A DNA stretch of 64,000 nucleotides from Arthrobacter sp. B3I4 (GTDB taxonomy: Bacteria > Actinomycetota > Actinomycetes > Actinomycetales > Micrococcaceae), in NCBI RefSeq assembly GCF_030816855.1, contig NZ_JAUSYK010000001.1, positions 930,001-994,000 on the forward strand, given 5' to 3'. Shown piece by piece: positions 45,405 to 53,763 of this stretch. The position numbers were made by a program, and so were the translations under genes. Every line of letters begins with the position of its first letter. Within the stretch, counting starts at the first letter, position 1. The notes below the pieces were generated by a model, which worked only from the letters and a program-made list of their open reading frames with translations, did not search any database and was not told the DNA's origin.

Positions 45405-46868
45405 ATGAGCACCAAAGACCTAACCAAGTCGATCATGCGGCGGAAGCCGATCGATGACATCGAAGACGAAAACAAGCACAGCGGCCTGTTTAAAAGCCTT
45501 GGACTCTGGCAACTGACAGCGATCGGCGTCGGCGGCATTATCGGCGTCGGTATCTTCTCACTCGCCGGCTTGGTGGCCCACGGCAGCGAGAGCGAGCCCG
45601 GCGTCGGGCCCGCGGTGCTTTTCTCCTTCCTGATCGCGGGCCTGGCCTCCGCAGCCGCCGCCCTGTCCTACGCGGAATTCGCCGGCATGATCCCCCGCGC
45701 TGGTTCCGCCTATACCTACGGGTACGTGGCGCTGGGAGAGGTGATCGGCTGGTTCATCGGCTGGGACTTGCTACTGGAGTACATCGCGATCGTGGCTGTG
45801 GTGGCCATCGGCATTTCGGGCTACTTCGACGCGTTCCTCTCCGGCATCGGTATCCACATGCCCGTCTGGATGACGTCGACGGCGGATGAGGGCAAGGGCG
45901 GGATCGTAAACATTCCCGCAATTGCCGTCTGCCTGCTGGTGACGTGGATTCTCTCCCGCGGCACCAAGACCTTCGGCCGCTTCGAACTGGTCGCCGTCGC
46001 CGTCAAGGTCGTCCTGATCCTGTTTATCATCGGGCTGGGCATCTTCTACATCGATACCAACAACTACAACCCGTTCATGCCCAGCGGCTTCGGCCCTGTG
46101 CTGGCAGGTTCCGCGACTGTGTTCTTTGCGGTGTTCGGCTACGACGCGATGAGCACGGCCGCGGAGGAAGCCACGGACGGCAAAAAGCACATGCCGAAGG
46201 CGATTATCCTGTCCCTGATCGTGGCCATGCTCCTCTACGTTGCCGCGACTCTGGTCCTTACCGGCATGCAGAACTATCAGGACATCGACCCGAAGGCCGG
46301 GTTCGCTTCCGCCTTCAACGGGGTGGGCTTGCCGGTGATCGCCACGATCATCTCTGTCTTCGCCGTGCTGTCCATCCTGACCGTCATGTTGACCTTCCTG
46401 CTGGGTGTCACCCGGGTCTGGTTCTCGATGAGCCGCGACGGGCTGCTGCCGGGCTGGTTTGCCAAAACCGACCGGCACGGCACCCCGCAGCGCGTCACCT
46501 GGATTGCCGGCGTGGCCTCGGCCCTGCTGGCAGGCGTTTTCCCGATCAAGGCCGTCGCGGATCTCACGAACATCGGCATCCTGGCCGCCTTCGTCGTCGT
46601 CTGCCTCTCGGTGATTATCTTCCGCTACAAGAAGCCGGACGCGCCGCGCACATTCCGTTTGCCGTTCATGCCGGTGGTTCCGCTCTTCGGCATGCTTGCC
46701 TCAGCCTTCCTGATGGTGCAGCTGCACTGGGAGACCTGGGTTCGCTTCGGCGTTTGGCTGGTCATCGGGCTGGCCATCTACTTCGGCTACGGCCGTAAGC
46801 ACTCGCTGATGAACCCGGACAGCCCCCGGCACGAGGAAGCCGTGGAGCTGCACCGCCACGTCGGCTGA
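45405..46868 (+). CDS. APC-superfamily amino acid permease
   Basis: 487 aa from ATG at 45405, chosen because AGGAG lies 7 nt upstream; an in-frame ATG at 45375 lacks one. About 12 membrane helices. Consensus motif GVGGIIGVGIFSLAGLVA in helix 1 is the unwound substrate site of APC transporters. GYDAMSTAAEEATDGKKHMPKAI is the CAT/YfnA-type loop. Plasma-membrane amino acid/proton symporter or uniporter. Shared promoter design with putA suggests proline or a proline-yielding compound as substrate; by family alone it could be a cationic amino acid carrier. Confidence 0.9.
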   Translation: MSTKDLTKSIMRRKPIDDIEDENKHSGLFKSLGLWQLTAIGVGGIIGVGIFSLAGLVAHGSESEPGVGPAVLFSFLIAGLASAAAALSYAEFAGMIPRAGSAYTYGYVALGEVIGWFIGWDLLLEYIAIVAVVAIGISGYFDAFLSGIGIHMPVWMTSTADEGKGGIVNIPAIAVCLLVTWILSRGTKTFGRFELVAVAVKVVLILFIIGLGIFYIDTNNYNPFMPSGFGPVLAGSATVFFAVFGYDAMSTAAEEATDGKKHMPKAIILSLIVAMLLYVAATLVLTGMQNYQDIDPKAGFASAFNGVGLPVIATIISVFAVLSILTVMLTFLLGVTRVWFSMSRDGLLPGWFAKTDRHGTPQRVTWIAGVASALLAGVFPIKAVADLTNIGILAAFVVVCLSVIIFRYKKPDAPRTFRLPFMPVVPLFGMLASAFLMVQLHWETWVRFGVWLVIGLAIYFGYGRKHSLMNPDSPRHEEAVELHRHVG

Positions 46869-46883
46869 CCCCTTCACCCACAC

Positions 46884-46940
46884 TTGCGCCATCACTTGTG
46901 GCTGTCATTCCGAAAGTTTGACGGCCCCAAGTGATGGCGC
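46884..46940 (+). terminator. Long inverted repeat after the permease gene
   Basis: TGCGCCATCACTTG (46884-46897) and CAAGTGATGGCGCA (46927-46940), perfect 14-bp arms with a 29-nt spacer that can itself pair partly (GTC/GAC), followed by TCTTTTGCG. Terminator-like, though the loop is long. Confidence 0.65.
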
Positions 46941-46990
46941 ATCTTTTGCGTCAGGCGTGCGGGCGGAAAGGCAGCTAAAGCTTTGGTTTT

Positions 46991-47049
46991 GCTAATCAGT
47001 ATTGCTCGGAAAACGTCGCTTTATCTTATGAAAATCCGGCCGCATACTG
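46991..47049 (+). promoter_or_regulatory. putA promoter/operator, matching the permease promoter
   Basis: GCTAATNNNTATTG, CTTTATCT (47019-47026) and GCATACTG (47042-47049) at exactly the same relative spacing as in 45281-45339. CATACT is the likely -10, with TTATCT as -35 at 16-bp spacing. Confidence 0.7.
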
Positions 47050-47092
47050 AGTCTTAGAACACATCCCAGCCTGCGAAGGAAAGAGTGCCACC

Positions 47093-50000
47093 ATGACCTA
47101 CACCTCCACGGATTCCGGCCTGGGCGCCAGCCACGCTGCAGGCAACGAAGCCGGGCACGCCGCCGTGTCCGAAGGTTCGCCTGTGCTTGAGGCCGCGGCG
47201 CTCGCCGAGGACGCCATCGCGCTGGTCCGCCGCTGGCTGACCGCCGCGGCGCAGGTCCCCGTCGACGCCTCCGCCGCGCAGCTCGCAGGCGTCCTCAAGG
47301 ACCCCAACGGTCTGGACTTCACCGTCGGGTTTGTCGACGGCGTCGTGCGTCCCGAAGACGTGCAGGTCGCCGCCCGCAACCTCGCGGCCCTGGCCCCCAA
47401 AGTCCCGGCGTTCCTGCCGTGGTACATGCGCAGCGCGGTGCGCCTCGGCGGGACCATGGCTGCGGTCCTGCCGCAGGTCGTCATCCCGATCGCCCGGCGA
47501 GTGCTCCGCGAAATGGTCGGTCACCTAATCGTCGATGCCACCGACGCGAAGCTCGGGCCGGCGATCGCGAAGATCCGCAAGGAGGGCATCAAGCTCAACG
47601 TCAACCTCCTCGGTGAGGCCGTCCTCGGCCAGCACGAAGCCGCCCGGCGGCTGGAGGGAACGCACACGCTGCTTGCCCGGCCCGACGTGGACTACGTCTC
47701 GATCAAGGTGTCGTCCACCGTTGCACCGCACTCTGCCTGGGCCTTCGACGAGGCAGTCGAGCACGTGGTGGAAAAGCTCACCCCGCTGTTTACCCGTGCC
47801 GCGTCCTTTGCCGCCGGCGGACGAAAAGCGAAGTTCATCAACCTGGACATGGAGGAGTACAAGGACCTGGACATGACCATCGCGGTCTTCACCCGGATCC
47901 TGGACAAGCCCGAGTTCAAAAACCTGGAAGCCGGGATCGTGCTGCAGGCGTACCTGCCGGACGCGCTCAGTGCCATGATGCGGCTGCAGGACTGGGCCGC
48001 CGCTCGCCGCGTCAACGGCGGCGCGGCGATCAAGGTCCGCGTCGTCAAGGGCGCCAACCTCCCGATGGAACAGGTCGAAGCCTCCCTGCACGACTGGCCT
48101 CTCGCCACCTGGGGTAGCAAGCAGGACTCGGACACCAACTACAAGCGCGTTATCAACTATTCGCTGCATCCGGACCGCATCCGCAACGTCCGGATCGGCG
48201 TCGCCGGCCACAACCTTTTCGACATCGCTTTCGCCTGGCTGCTGGCCAAGCAGCGCGGCATCGAATCCGGCATCGAGTTCGAGATGCTGCTGGGCATGGC
48301 CCAGGGCCAGGCCGAAGCTGTCAAACAAGACGTCGGCTCGCTCCTGCTGTACACGCCGGTGGTCCACCCGGGCGAGTTCGACGTCGCAATCGCCTACCTG
48401 ATCCGGCGGCTGGAAGAGGGCGCCAGCCAGGACAACTTCATGTCGGCGGTCTTCGAACTCAGCGAGAACGAATCCCTGTTCGAGCGCGAGAAGCAGCGCT
48501 TCCTCGCCTCCCTCGCCAAACTCGACGACGAGGTCCCGGCGCCGAACCGCCGGCAGAACCGCGCCCTGCCGCCGGCGCCGATGCCGCACGACGCCTTCGA
48601 GAACACGCCGGACACCGACCCGTCGCTGCCGGCGAACCGGGACTGGGGCCGTGCCATCCTCGGCCGTGTCGCGACCTCCACGCTGGGAAACGCCGCCGTC
48701 GAGGCCGCCACCATCACGGATGAGGCGACCCTGGACACCGTCATCGCCACCGCCGTGGAGAAGGGCAAAGCGTGGGGTGCCCTGTCCGGTGCAGAGCGCG
48801 CGGAAATCCTGCACCGTGCCGGCGATGTGCTCGAGGCCCGCCGCGCCGACCTGCTCGAAGTGATGGCCAGTGAGACCGGCAAAACCATCGACCAGGGCGA
48901 CCCTGAGGTCAGCGAGGCTGTTGACTTCGCCCATTATTACGCCGAATCGGCCCGCAGGCTCGACGACGTCGACGGTGCCACCTTTGTGCCGGCCAAACTC
49001 ACCGTGGTGACTCCGCCGTGGAACTTCCCGGTGGCCATCCCCGCCGGCTCCACCCTCGCCGCGCTCGCCGCCGGCTCGGCCGTCGTGATCAAGCCGGCCA
49101 AACAGGCCTGCCGCAGCGGCGCCGTCATGGTCGAGGCGCTGTGGGAAGCCGGCGTACCCCGCGACGTGCTCACCATGGTGCAGCTGGGCGAGCGCGAACT
49201 CGGGAAGCAGCTCATTTCCCACCCCGCGGTGGACCGTGTCATCCTGACCGGCGGCTACGAGACCGCCGAGCTGTTCCGGTCCTTCCGCAAGGACCTGCCG
49301 CTGCTGGCTGAAACCAGCGGCAAGAACGCCATTATTGTGACGCCCAGCGCCGACCTGGACCTGGCCGCGAAGGATGTCGCCTACTCGGCCTTCGGCCACG
49401 CCGGCCAGAAGTGCTCCGCGGCCTCGTTGGTGATCCTGGTCGGCTCCGTGGCCAAGTCCAAGCGGTTCCACAACCAGCTGATCGATGCGGTCACGTCCCT
49501 CAACGTCGGCTACCCGGCGGATCCCGCCAGCCAGATGGGACCGATTATCGAGCCGGCCGGCGGCAAGCTGCTGGATGCGCTGACCACGCTCGGCGAGGGC
49601 GAGGCCTGGGCCGTGGAACCGAAGCGGCTGGACGATTCCGGCAAGCTCTGGAGCCCGGGTGTCCGTTACGGAGTCCGGCGCGGCTCGTACTTCCATCTGA
49701 CGGAATTCTTCGGCCCGGTCCTCGGTGTTATGACCGCGGATACCCTGGAAGAGGCCATCGAAATCCAGAACCAGATCGAGTACGGCCTGACCTCCGGGCT
49801 GCACTCGCTCGACGCCGACGAGCTGGCCATCTGGCTCGACACCGTCCAGGCCGGCAACCTCTACGTCAACCGGGGTATCACCGGCGCCATCGTGCAGCGC
49901 CAGCCCTTCGGCGGCTGGAAGAAGTCCGCCGTCGGCCCAGGCACCAAGGCAGGCGGCCCCAACTACCTCGCGGGTCTCGGCGAGTGGGTCAGCACGCCCA

Positions 50001-50641
50001 GCACCGTCGGCGGGGCGTCAAGCGGTGGGACGGCTTCAGGGAACGCCGCGGTGCGGCGGATTGAGGATGCGGCCAAGGGATTCCTGGCCCCCGAGGAGCT
50101 GGCCCCGCTGCAGCGCTCGCTGGCGTCCGACGCGTTGGCCTGGACCGAGGAGTTTGGCACCGCCAAGGATGTTTCCGGCTTGAGCGCCGAACGGAACGTC
50201 TTCCGTTACCGCCCGCTGCCGGTCACTGTGAGACTCGCCGAGGGCGGGGCACTTGGTGGCCTGGTCCGCGTCGTAGCCGCCGGTGTCCAGGCGGGCTCGG
50301 ACCTCACCGTCTCAAGTGCCGTAGAGCTGCCGTCCCAGTTGCGGACCGTGCTCTCCGGGCTGGGCATCGGGATCACGGTTGAGAACGACGCCGAGTGGCT
50401 GGCCACGGTCCGCCGGTTCGCCGCGGCGGCTAAAATGTCCGTCGGCCGGATCCGGCTGATCGACGGTGACGCGAAGGCGCTGGCGGAAGCTGCCGGCGGC
50501 CGGCCCGACCTTGCCGTTTACTCCCACCCGGTCACGGAAGCGGGGCGTGTGGAGTTGCTGCCGTTCCTGCACGAGCAGGCCGTGAGTATTACCGCGCACC
50601 GCTTCGGCACTGCCAACCACCTCTCGGACGACCTGATCTAG
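47093..50641 (+). CDS. putA: Bifunctional proline dehydrogenase / L-glutamate gamma-semialdehyde dehydrogenase
   Basis: 1182 aa, GAAGGAAAG about 10 nt before the ATG. PRODH barrel (about 100-480): RVVKGANLPMEQVEAS, the substrate/FAD-contact region DSDTNYKRVINYSLHPD, and EFEMLLGMAQGQ. ALDH half (about 520-1000): TPPWNFPVAIPAGSTLAALAAGSAVVIKPAKQ, ETSGKNAIIV, catalytic Cys774 in GHAGQKCSAAS, and RQPFGGWKKSAVGPGTKAGGPNYL. A C-terminal about 180-residue domain follows. No N-terminal ribbon-helix-helix DNA-binding domain, so it does not autoregulate like enteric PutA. Oxidises proline to glutamate. Confidence 0.96.
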   Translation: MTYTSTDSGLGASHAAGNEAGHAAVSEGSPVLEAAALAEDAIALVRRWLTAAAQVPVDASAAQLAGVLKDPNGLDFTVGFVDGVVRPEDVQVAARNLAALAPKVPAFLPWYMRSAVRLGGTMAAVLPQVVIPIARRVLREMVGHLIVDATDAKLGPAIAKIRKEGIKLNVNLLGEAVLGQHEAARRLEGTHTLLARPDVDYVSIKVSSTVAPHSAWAFDEAVEHVVEKLTPLFTRAASFAAGGRKAKFINLDMEEYKDLDMTIAVFTRILDKPEFKNLEAGIVLQAYLPDALSAMMRLQDWAAARRVNGGAAIKVRVVKGANLPMEQVEASLHDWPLATWGSKQDSDTNYKRVINYSLHPDRIRNVRIGVAGHNLFDIAFAWLLAKQRGIESGIEFEMLLGMAQGQAEAVKQDVGSLLLYTPVVHPGEFDVAIAYLIRRLEEGASQDNFMSAVFELSENESLFEREKQRFLASLAKLDDEVPAPNRRQNRALPPAPMPHDAFENTPDTDPSLPANRDWGRAILGRVATSTLGNAAVEAATITDEATLDTVIATAVEKGKAWGALSGAERAEILHRAGDVLEARRADLLEVMASETGKTIDQGDPEVSEAVDFAHYYAESARRLDDVDGATFVPAKLTVVTPPWNFPVAIPAGSTLAALAAGSAVVIKPAKQACRSGAVMVEALWEAGVPRDVLTMVQLGERELGKQLISHPAVDRVILTGGYETAELFRSFRKDLPLLAETSGKNAIIVTPSADLDLAAKDVAYSAFGHAGQKCSAASLVILVGSVAKSKRFHNQLIDAVTSLNVGYPADPASQMGPIIEPAGGKLLDALTTLGEGEAWAVEPKRLDDSGKLWSPGVRYGVRRGSYFHLTEFFGPVLGVMTADTLEEAIEIQNQIEYGLTSGLHSLDADELAIWLDTVQAGNLYVNRGITGAIVQRQPFGGWKKSAVGPGTKAGGPNYLAGLGEWVSTPSTVGGASSGGTASGNAAVRRIEDAAKGFLAPEELAPLQRSLASDALAWTEEFGTAKDVSGLSAERNVFRYRPLPVTVRLAEGGALGGLVRVVAAGVQAGSDLTVSSAVELPSQLRTVLSGLGIGITVENDAEWLATVRRFAAAAKMSVGRIRLIDGDAKALAEAAGGRPDLAVYSHPVTEAGRVELLPFLHEQAVSITAHRFGTANHLSDDLI

Positions 50642-50652
50642 AGGGCGGCTGG

Positions 50653-50706
50653 GCTAGCCCAGGTACCGGCGCTAGCCCAGTAGCCCGGCGCGCTAGCCCA
50701 GGTACC
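50653..50706. repeat. Repeated 15-bp segment at the end of the zinc-ribbon gene
   Basis: GCTAGCCCAGGTACC occurs at 50653-50667 and 50692-50706, with a partial copy GCTAGCCCAG at 50671-50680. The second full copy encodes the last residues (WYLG-stop) of the minus-strand gene, so the others look like duplicated gene-end debris. GGGCTAGCCC is palindromic. Confidence 0.6.
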
Positions 50707-51004
50707 AGCCGGGCGGTGCCCACGACGCTGGCACAGCGTGCGCGGAGAAGTCATCGCAGCCGGAGCAGAAGTACGTCACTTCGCCCAGTTGGCTGACGGA
50801 ACCGTCCCGGCGGTGCTTGGCGGGAATGAACGCCTCTAGGTAGATGAATTCGTCCGTCCCGCACCGCTCGCAGTAGGGAATGCCGACATAGTCGTTCTCA
50901 GACCGGGCCGGGGCGGGATGCGGATCCAACCTGCCGAGGCTGGCGTGCGGCAGGCTCTCAAGCCGTGCGGCCGCTGACATCGGCCGGGCGGGGTTTAGTG
51001 TCAT
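50693..51004 (-). CDS. Conserved small protein with zinc-ribbon-like cysteines
   Basis: 103 aa from ATG at 51004. Two CxxC pairs 32 residues apart (IPYCERCGTDEF and TYFCSGCDDFSAHAVP) suggest a zinc ribbon, and the end is WAPPGWYLG. The open frame continues about 110 codons upstream, but that part is unlike a conserved protein. The start is uncertain because no strong ribosome binding site is seen. Function unknown. Confidence 0.65.
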   Translation of the reverse strand: MTLNPARPMSAAARLESLPHASLGRLDPHPAPARSENDYVGIPYCERCGTDEFIYLEAFIPAKHRRDGSVSQLGEVTYFCSGCDDFSAHAVPASWAPPGWYLG

Positions 51005-51361
51005 CCCGGTGCTGACTGTGCCCGGTCGAAGTGTGGCGTGGTGACGGTTTATGGCTGGCGACATTGCTGGCCTATCCCGAACGCTTAGTGTCCGGTGCCG
51101 CCGCACCGTACGGGGCACCATGGGACAGCGTTCGTTTTCTCGAAAACGTGTGGCTGGCCTCTGCTTGACCTCCGATATTGTCAGGATAGGGCAAGTACCA
51201 CGTGCGTTCAATGGCTGCGTACAAGCCGGGCAGAACGAGTAATTTGAGGGTAAGTGTTCCCTTTTGTCCGCGTAGGTACACGAACTAACGGGTCCAAGTG
51301 GAGTGGCCCCGGTCCCGCCGAGCACCCGCACGCCGAGCACCCGCTGCCGCCGGGGCCGGCG
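51005..51361. other. Intergenic region with a palindrome
   Basis: About 357 bp between two minus-strand genes. It holds a perfect 16-bp dyad (listed separately) and, on the plus strand, TTGACC with TAGGGC at 16-bp spacing near 51174. No convincing ORF on the plus strand and no RNA gene recognised. Confidence 0.45.
51133..51148. promoter_or_regulatory. Perfect palindrome CGTTTTC-TC-GAAAACG
   Basis: 7-bp perfect arms with a 2-nt centre, AT-rich core in GC-rich surroundings, 130 bp upstream of the zinc-ribbon gene start. Operator candidate for an unknown dimeric regulator; it does not match the actinobacterial LexA box. Confidence 0.5.
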
Positions 51362-52228
51362 TCAGTTGCGGCTTGCCGCGGAACGGTTCAGGGTCCGGCC
51401 CGCAATTGCCTGAGTGAGGGCCTCGATCACCTCGACATTGGCCAGCGGATTCCGGATCAAAGTGAAGTCAACGTCGCCGACCGGCGGCAAATCAAAGCGC
51501 CGGGTGATGACCAACAAGTCCTCCGGGACCAGTGAAGCCGGCATCACTGCGACGCCGATGCCTGCCCGCACGGCGGCCAGCACACCGCTGATCTGCCGCG
51601 TGGTGCAGGTGATGCGCCAGGTACGGCCGCTACCCTCAAGGGCGTCGATCGCCAGTTTCCGGCTCAGGCTCGGCGCCGGGTAGGCGATCAGCGGTACCGG
51701 GTGCCCCGGGTCCAGCACGGTCTGTTCAAGCCCCACCCAGGCGAAAGAGTCCTGCTGCACCACCGTTCCATCCTTGGCGCCGGCGACCCACTTCACGAAG
51801 ACCAGATCCAGTTGGCCCGCGTTAAGCCGTCTGTAGAGCTGGTCGCTCTGCCCCACCGTCAATTCGAGGTTGATCTGCGGGTAAATCTGCCGGAACTCGC
51901 GCAGGATCCGGGGGAGGCCGGTGATGGCAAGGTCATCCGCGGTGCCGAACCGTAGGCGGCCGCGCATGGCCGACCCGGAAAAGTAGCGGGCGGCGGAGTC
52001 ATGGGCCGCGAGGATGGTTCGCGCGAATCCGGCCATGGCATCCCCGTTGTCCGTCAGGCGCACCTCCCGGGTGTCCCTGGCGATGAGGGTGCGCTTGGCC
52101 GCGGCCTCCAGCTTCCGCACGTGCTGGCTGACGGTCGGTTGCGCCAAGCCCAGCCGTTCCGCCGCCCGGGTGAAGCTCAGGGTTTCGGCGACGGCCAGAA
52201 ACGAGCGGAGCTGGGCGGGCTCAAACAT
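51362..52228 (-). CDS. LysR-family regulator, divergent from MFS transporter
   Basis: 288 aa. N-terminal HTH FEPAQLRSFLAVAETLSFTRAAERLGLAQPTVSQHVRKLEAAAKRTLIARDTREVRLTDNG is textbook LysR. The effector domain starts near residue 90 (GRLRFGTADDLAITGLPRILREFRQIYP). Divergent from the MFS gene with 158 bp between starts, so it probably controls that gene and itself. Confidence 0.92.
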   Translation of the reverse strand: MFEPAQLRSFLAVAETLSFTRAAERLGLAQPTVSQHVRKLEAAAKRTLIARDTREVRLTDNGDAMAGFARTILAAHDSAARYFSGSAMRGRLRFGTADDLAITGLPRILREFRQIYPQINLELTVGQSDQLYRRLNAGQLDLVFVKWVAGAKDGTVVQQDSFAWVGLEQTVLDPGHPVPLIAYPAPSLSRKLAIDALEGSGRTWRITCTTRQISGVLAAVRAGIGVAVMPASLVPEDLLVITRRFDLPPVGDVDFTLIRNPLANVEVIEALTQAIAGRTLNRSAASRN

Positions 52229-52281
52229 GCGCCGGTCCGGTCAGTGCGCTCCGGTATCGGTCCACGCCAGCTCCTGTTCAT

Positions 52282-52298
52282 TGCGAATCATGATGCGA
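52282..52298. promoter_or_regulatory. Candidate LysR operator in the LysR/MFS intergenic region
   Basis: Direct repeat TGCGA (52282-52286 and 52294-52298) around the palindrome ATCATGAT (52287-52294), midway between two divergent starts. Confidence 0.4.
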
Positions 52299-52386
52299 GT
52301 TATGTCCGGGATAGCCTTCCACAATCGACAGGGGCCAGCCTAGCGTTAAGTCAACTCCGTCAGCCCCGATCCCTTGAGGAATTTCC

Positions 52387-53763
52387 GTGGCACCCCCTCC
52401 GCCCTTCCAGGCCACCGAACCGCAGCCCGACCAGCTGCAGCAGGTTGCCCCGCCGCCCGCCGCTCAGCCCACGACCCAACCCATCGGCGTCGTGCCGGAC
52501 CGGTTGCCATGGCGGCATACCTTCATTTCACTAAAAGTCCGCAACTTCCGGATCTTCGCCGTCGGGCACTTCATCGCCGTCATCGCGCTCTGGATGCAGC
52601 GGATCGCCCAGGACTGGCTGGTGCTCCAGCTATCCGGATCCGTCACCGCCGTCGGCGTAACCGTGGCCCTGCAGTTCCTGCCCTCGCTCTTCCTTGGCCC
52701 CTGGGCGGGAATGATGGCGGACCGCTTCGCGAAGCGCAGGATCCTGATGCTGTGCCAGTCCGTAGCCGCAGTCCTCGCGGCAATTCTCGCGACCCTTGCG
52801 CTGTCGCAGCGGATTGAGGTCTGGCACGTGTACGCCATCGCGCTGACCCTGGGCCTGGTCACCGTGCTGGACCAGCCGGCCCGCCAGGTCTTCGTCAACG
52901 AACTGGTCGGCCCGGTCTACCTGCGCAACGCCATCAGCGTGAACTCCACCATCTTCCAGCTCGGCGGCCTGATCGGCCCGGCGTTCGCAGGAATCCTGCT
53001 CGGCGCCGTGGGGGCCGGCTGGGCCTTCGCGGCCAACGCCGTGGCGTGCTGCTCCACGGTGACCATGCTGCTGATCCTGCGCAGGGACGAACTGCACATC
53101 GCGCTGCCGGCGCCCAAGCGCAAGGGCATGCTCAGGGAAGGGCTGCGGTACGCGCTGAGCAAGCCGACGATCTACTGGCCGTGGCTGATGGCCGGCTTCG
53201 TCTCCGTGTTCGCGATGAGCCTGCCGGTGCTGCTGGCGGCTTTCGCTGACCATGTGTACGACGTCGGCGCCGGAGGCTACGGACTGCTCAACGCCCTCGT
53301 GGCGCTCGGGGCCCTGGCGGGGGCCGTTACTTCCGCGCGGAGGCGGCAGCTCCGGCTGCGTTCCGTCATGCTGGCTGCCGGGATGTATGGGCTGATGCTC
53401 TGCCTTGCCGCCGCGGCGCCGTCGATGGCGTGGTTCGGCGCGGCGATGGTGCTGGCCGGCTTCTGGTGCCTGATGTTCCTCACCGCCGCCAACCAGCTGG
53501 TCCAAACCAGCGCCAACATGGGGATCCGCGGGCGGGTGATGAGCCTGTACATCATGGTGCTGATCGGCGGCCAGGCCATCGGCGGCCCACTGATGGGCTG
53601 GCTGGCGGAACACCTTGATCCACACACGGCCGTACTGGTCGCGGGCGGGGTACCTGCGCTGGCCGCGGCGACGGTCGCCGTCGTGCTGGCCCGGCGCGGC
53701 CAGCTGATGCTCAGGGTGGATGTCAGGGACCGGCGGCGGCTGCTGCGGATCGTCCGGGCCTAG
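52387..53763 (+). CDS. MFS transporter, EntS/DHA3-like
   Basis: 458 aa, GTG start with GAGGA 7-8 nt upstream. A 45-residue Pro/Gln-rich cytoplasmic N-terminus precedes 12 predicted membrane helices. MFS_3-type motifs: GPWAGMMADRFAKRRILMLCQS (motif A) and LDQPARQVFVNELVGPVYLRNAISVNSTIFQLGGLIGPAFAGILL. Probably an exporter of a drug, siderophore or metabolite; substrate unknown. Its 3' end overlaps the opposite-strand dehydrogenase gene by 41 bp. Confidence 0.9.
   Translation: MAPPPPFQATEPQPDQLQQVAPPPAAQPTTQPIGVVPDRLPWRHTFISLKVRNFRIFAVGHFIAVIALWMQRIAQDWLVLQLSGSVTAVGVTVALQFLPSLFLGPWAGMMADRFAKRRILMLCQSVAAVLAAILATLALSQRIEVWHVYAIALTLGLVTVLDQPARQVFVNELVGPVYLRNAISVNSTIFQLGGLIGPAFAGILLGAVGAGWAFAANAVACCSTVTMLLILRRDELHIALPAPKRKGMLREGLRYALSKPTIYWPWLMAGFVSVFAMSLPVLLAAFADHVYDVGAGGYGLLNALVALGALAGAVTSARRRQLRLRSVMLAAGMYGLMLCLAAAAPSMAWFGAAMVLAGFWCLMFLTAANQLVQTSANMGIRGRVMSLYIMVLIGGQAIGGPLMGWLAEHLDPHTAVLVAGGVPALAAATVAVVLARRGQLMLRVDVRDRRRLLRIVRA

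Noticed and set aside
47525..49804. 759-codon minus-strand open frame inside putA
   Set aside because: Long antisense frame produced by codon bias; no recognisable motif and fully covered by conserved PutA sequence.
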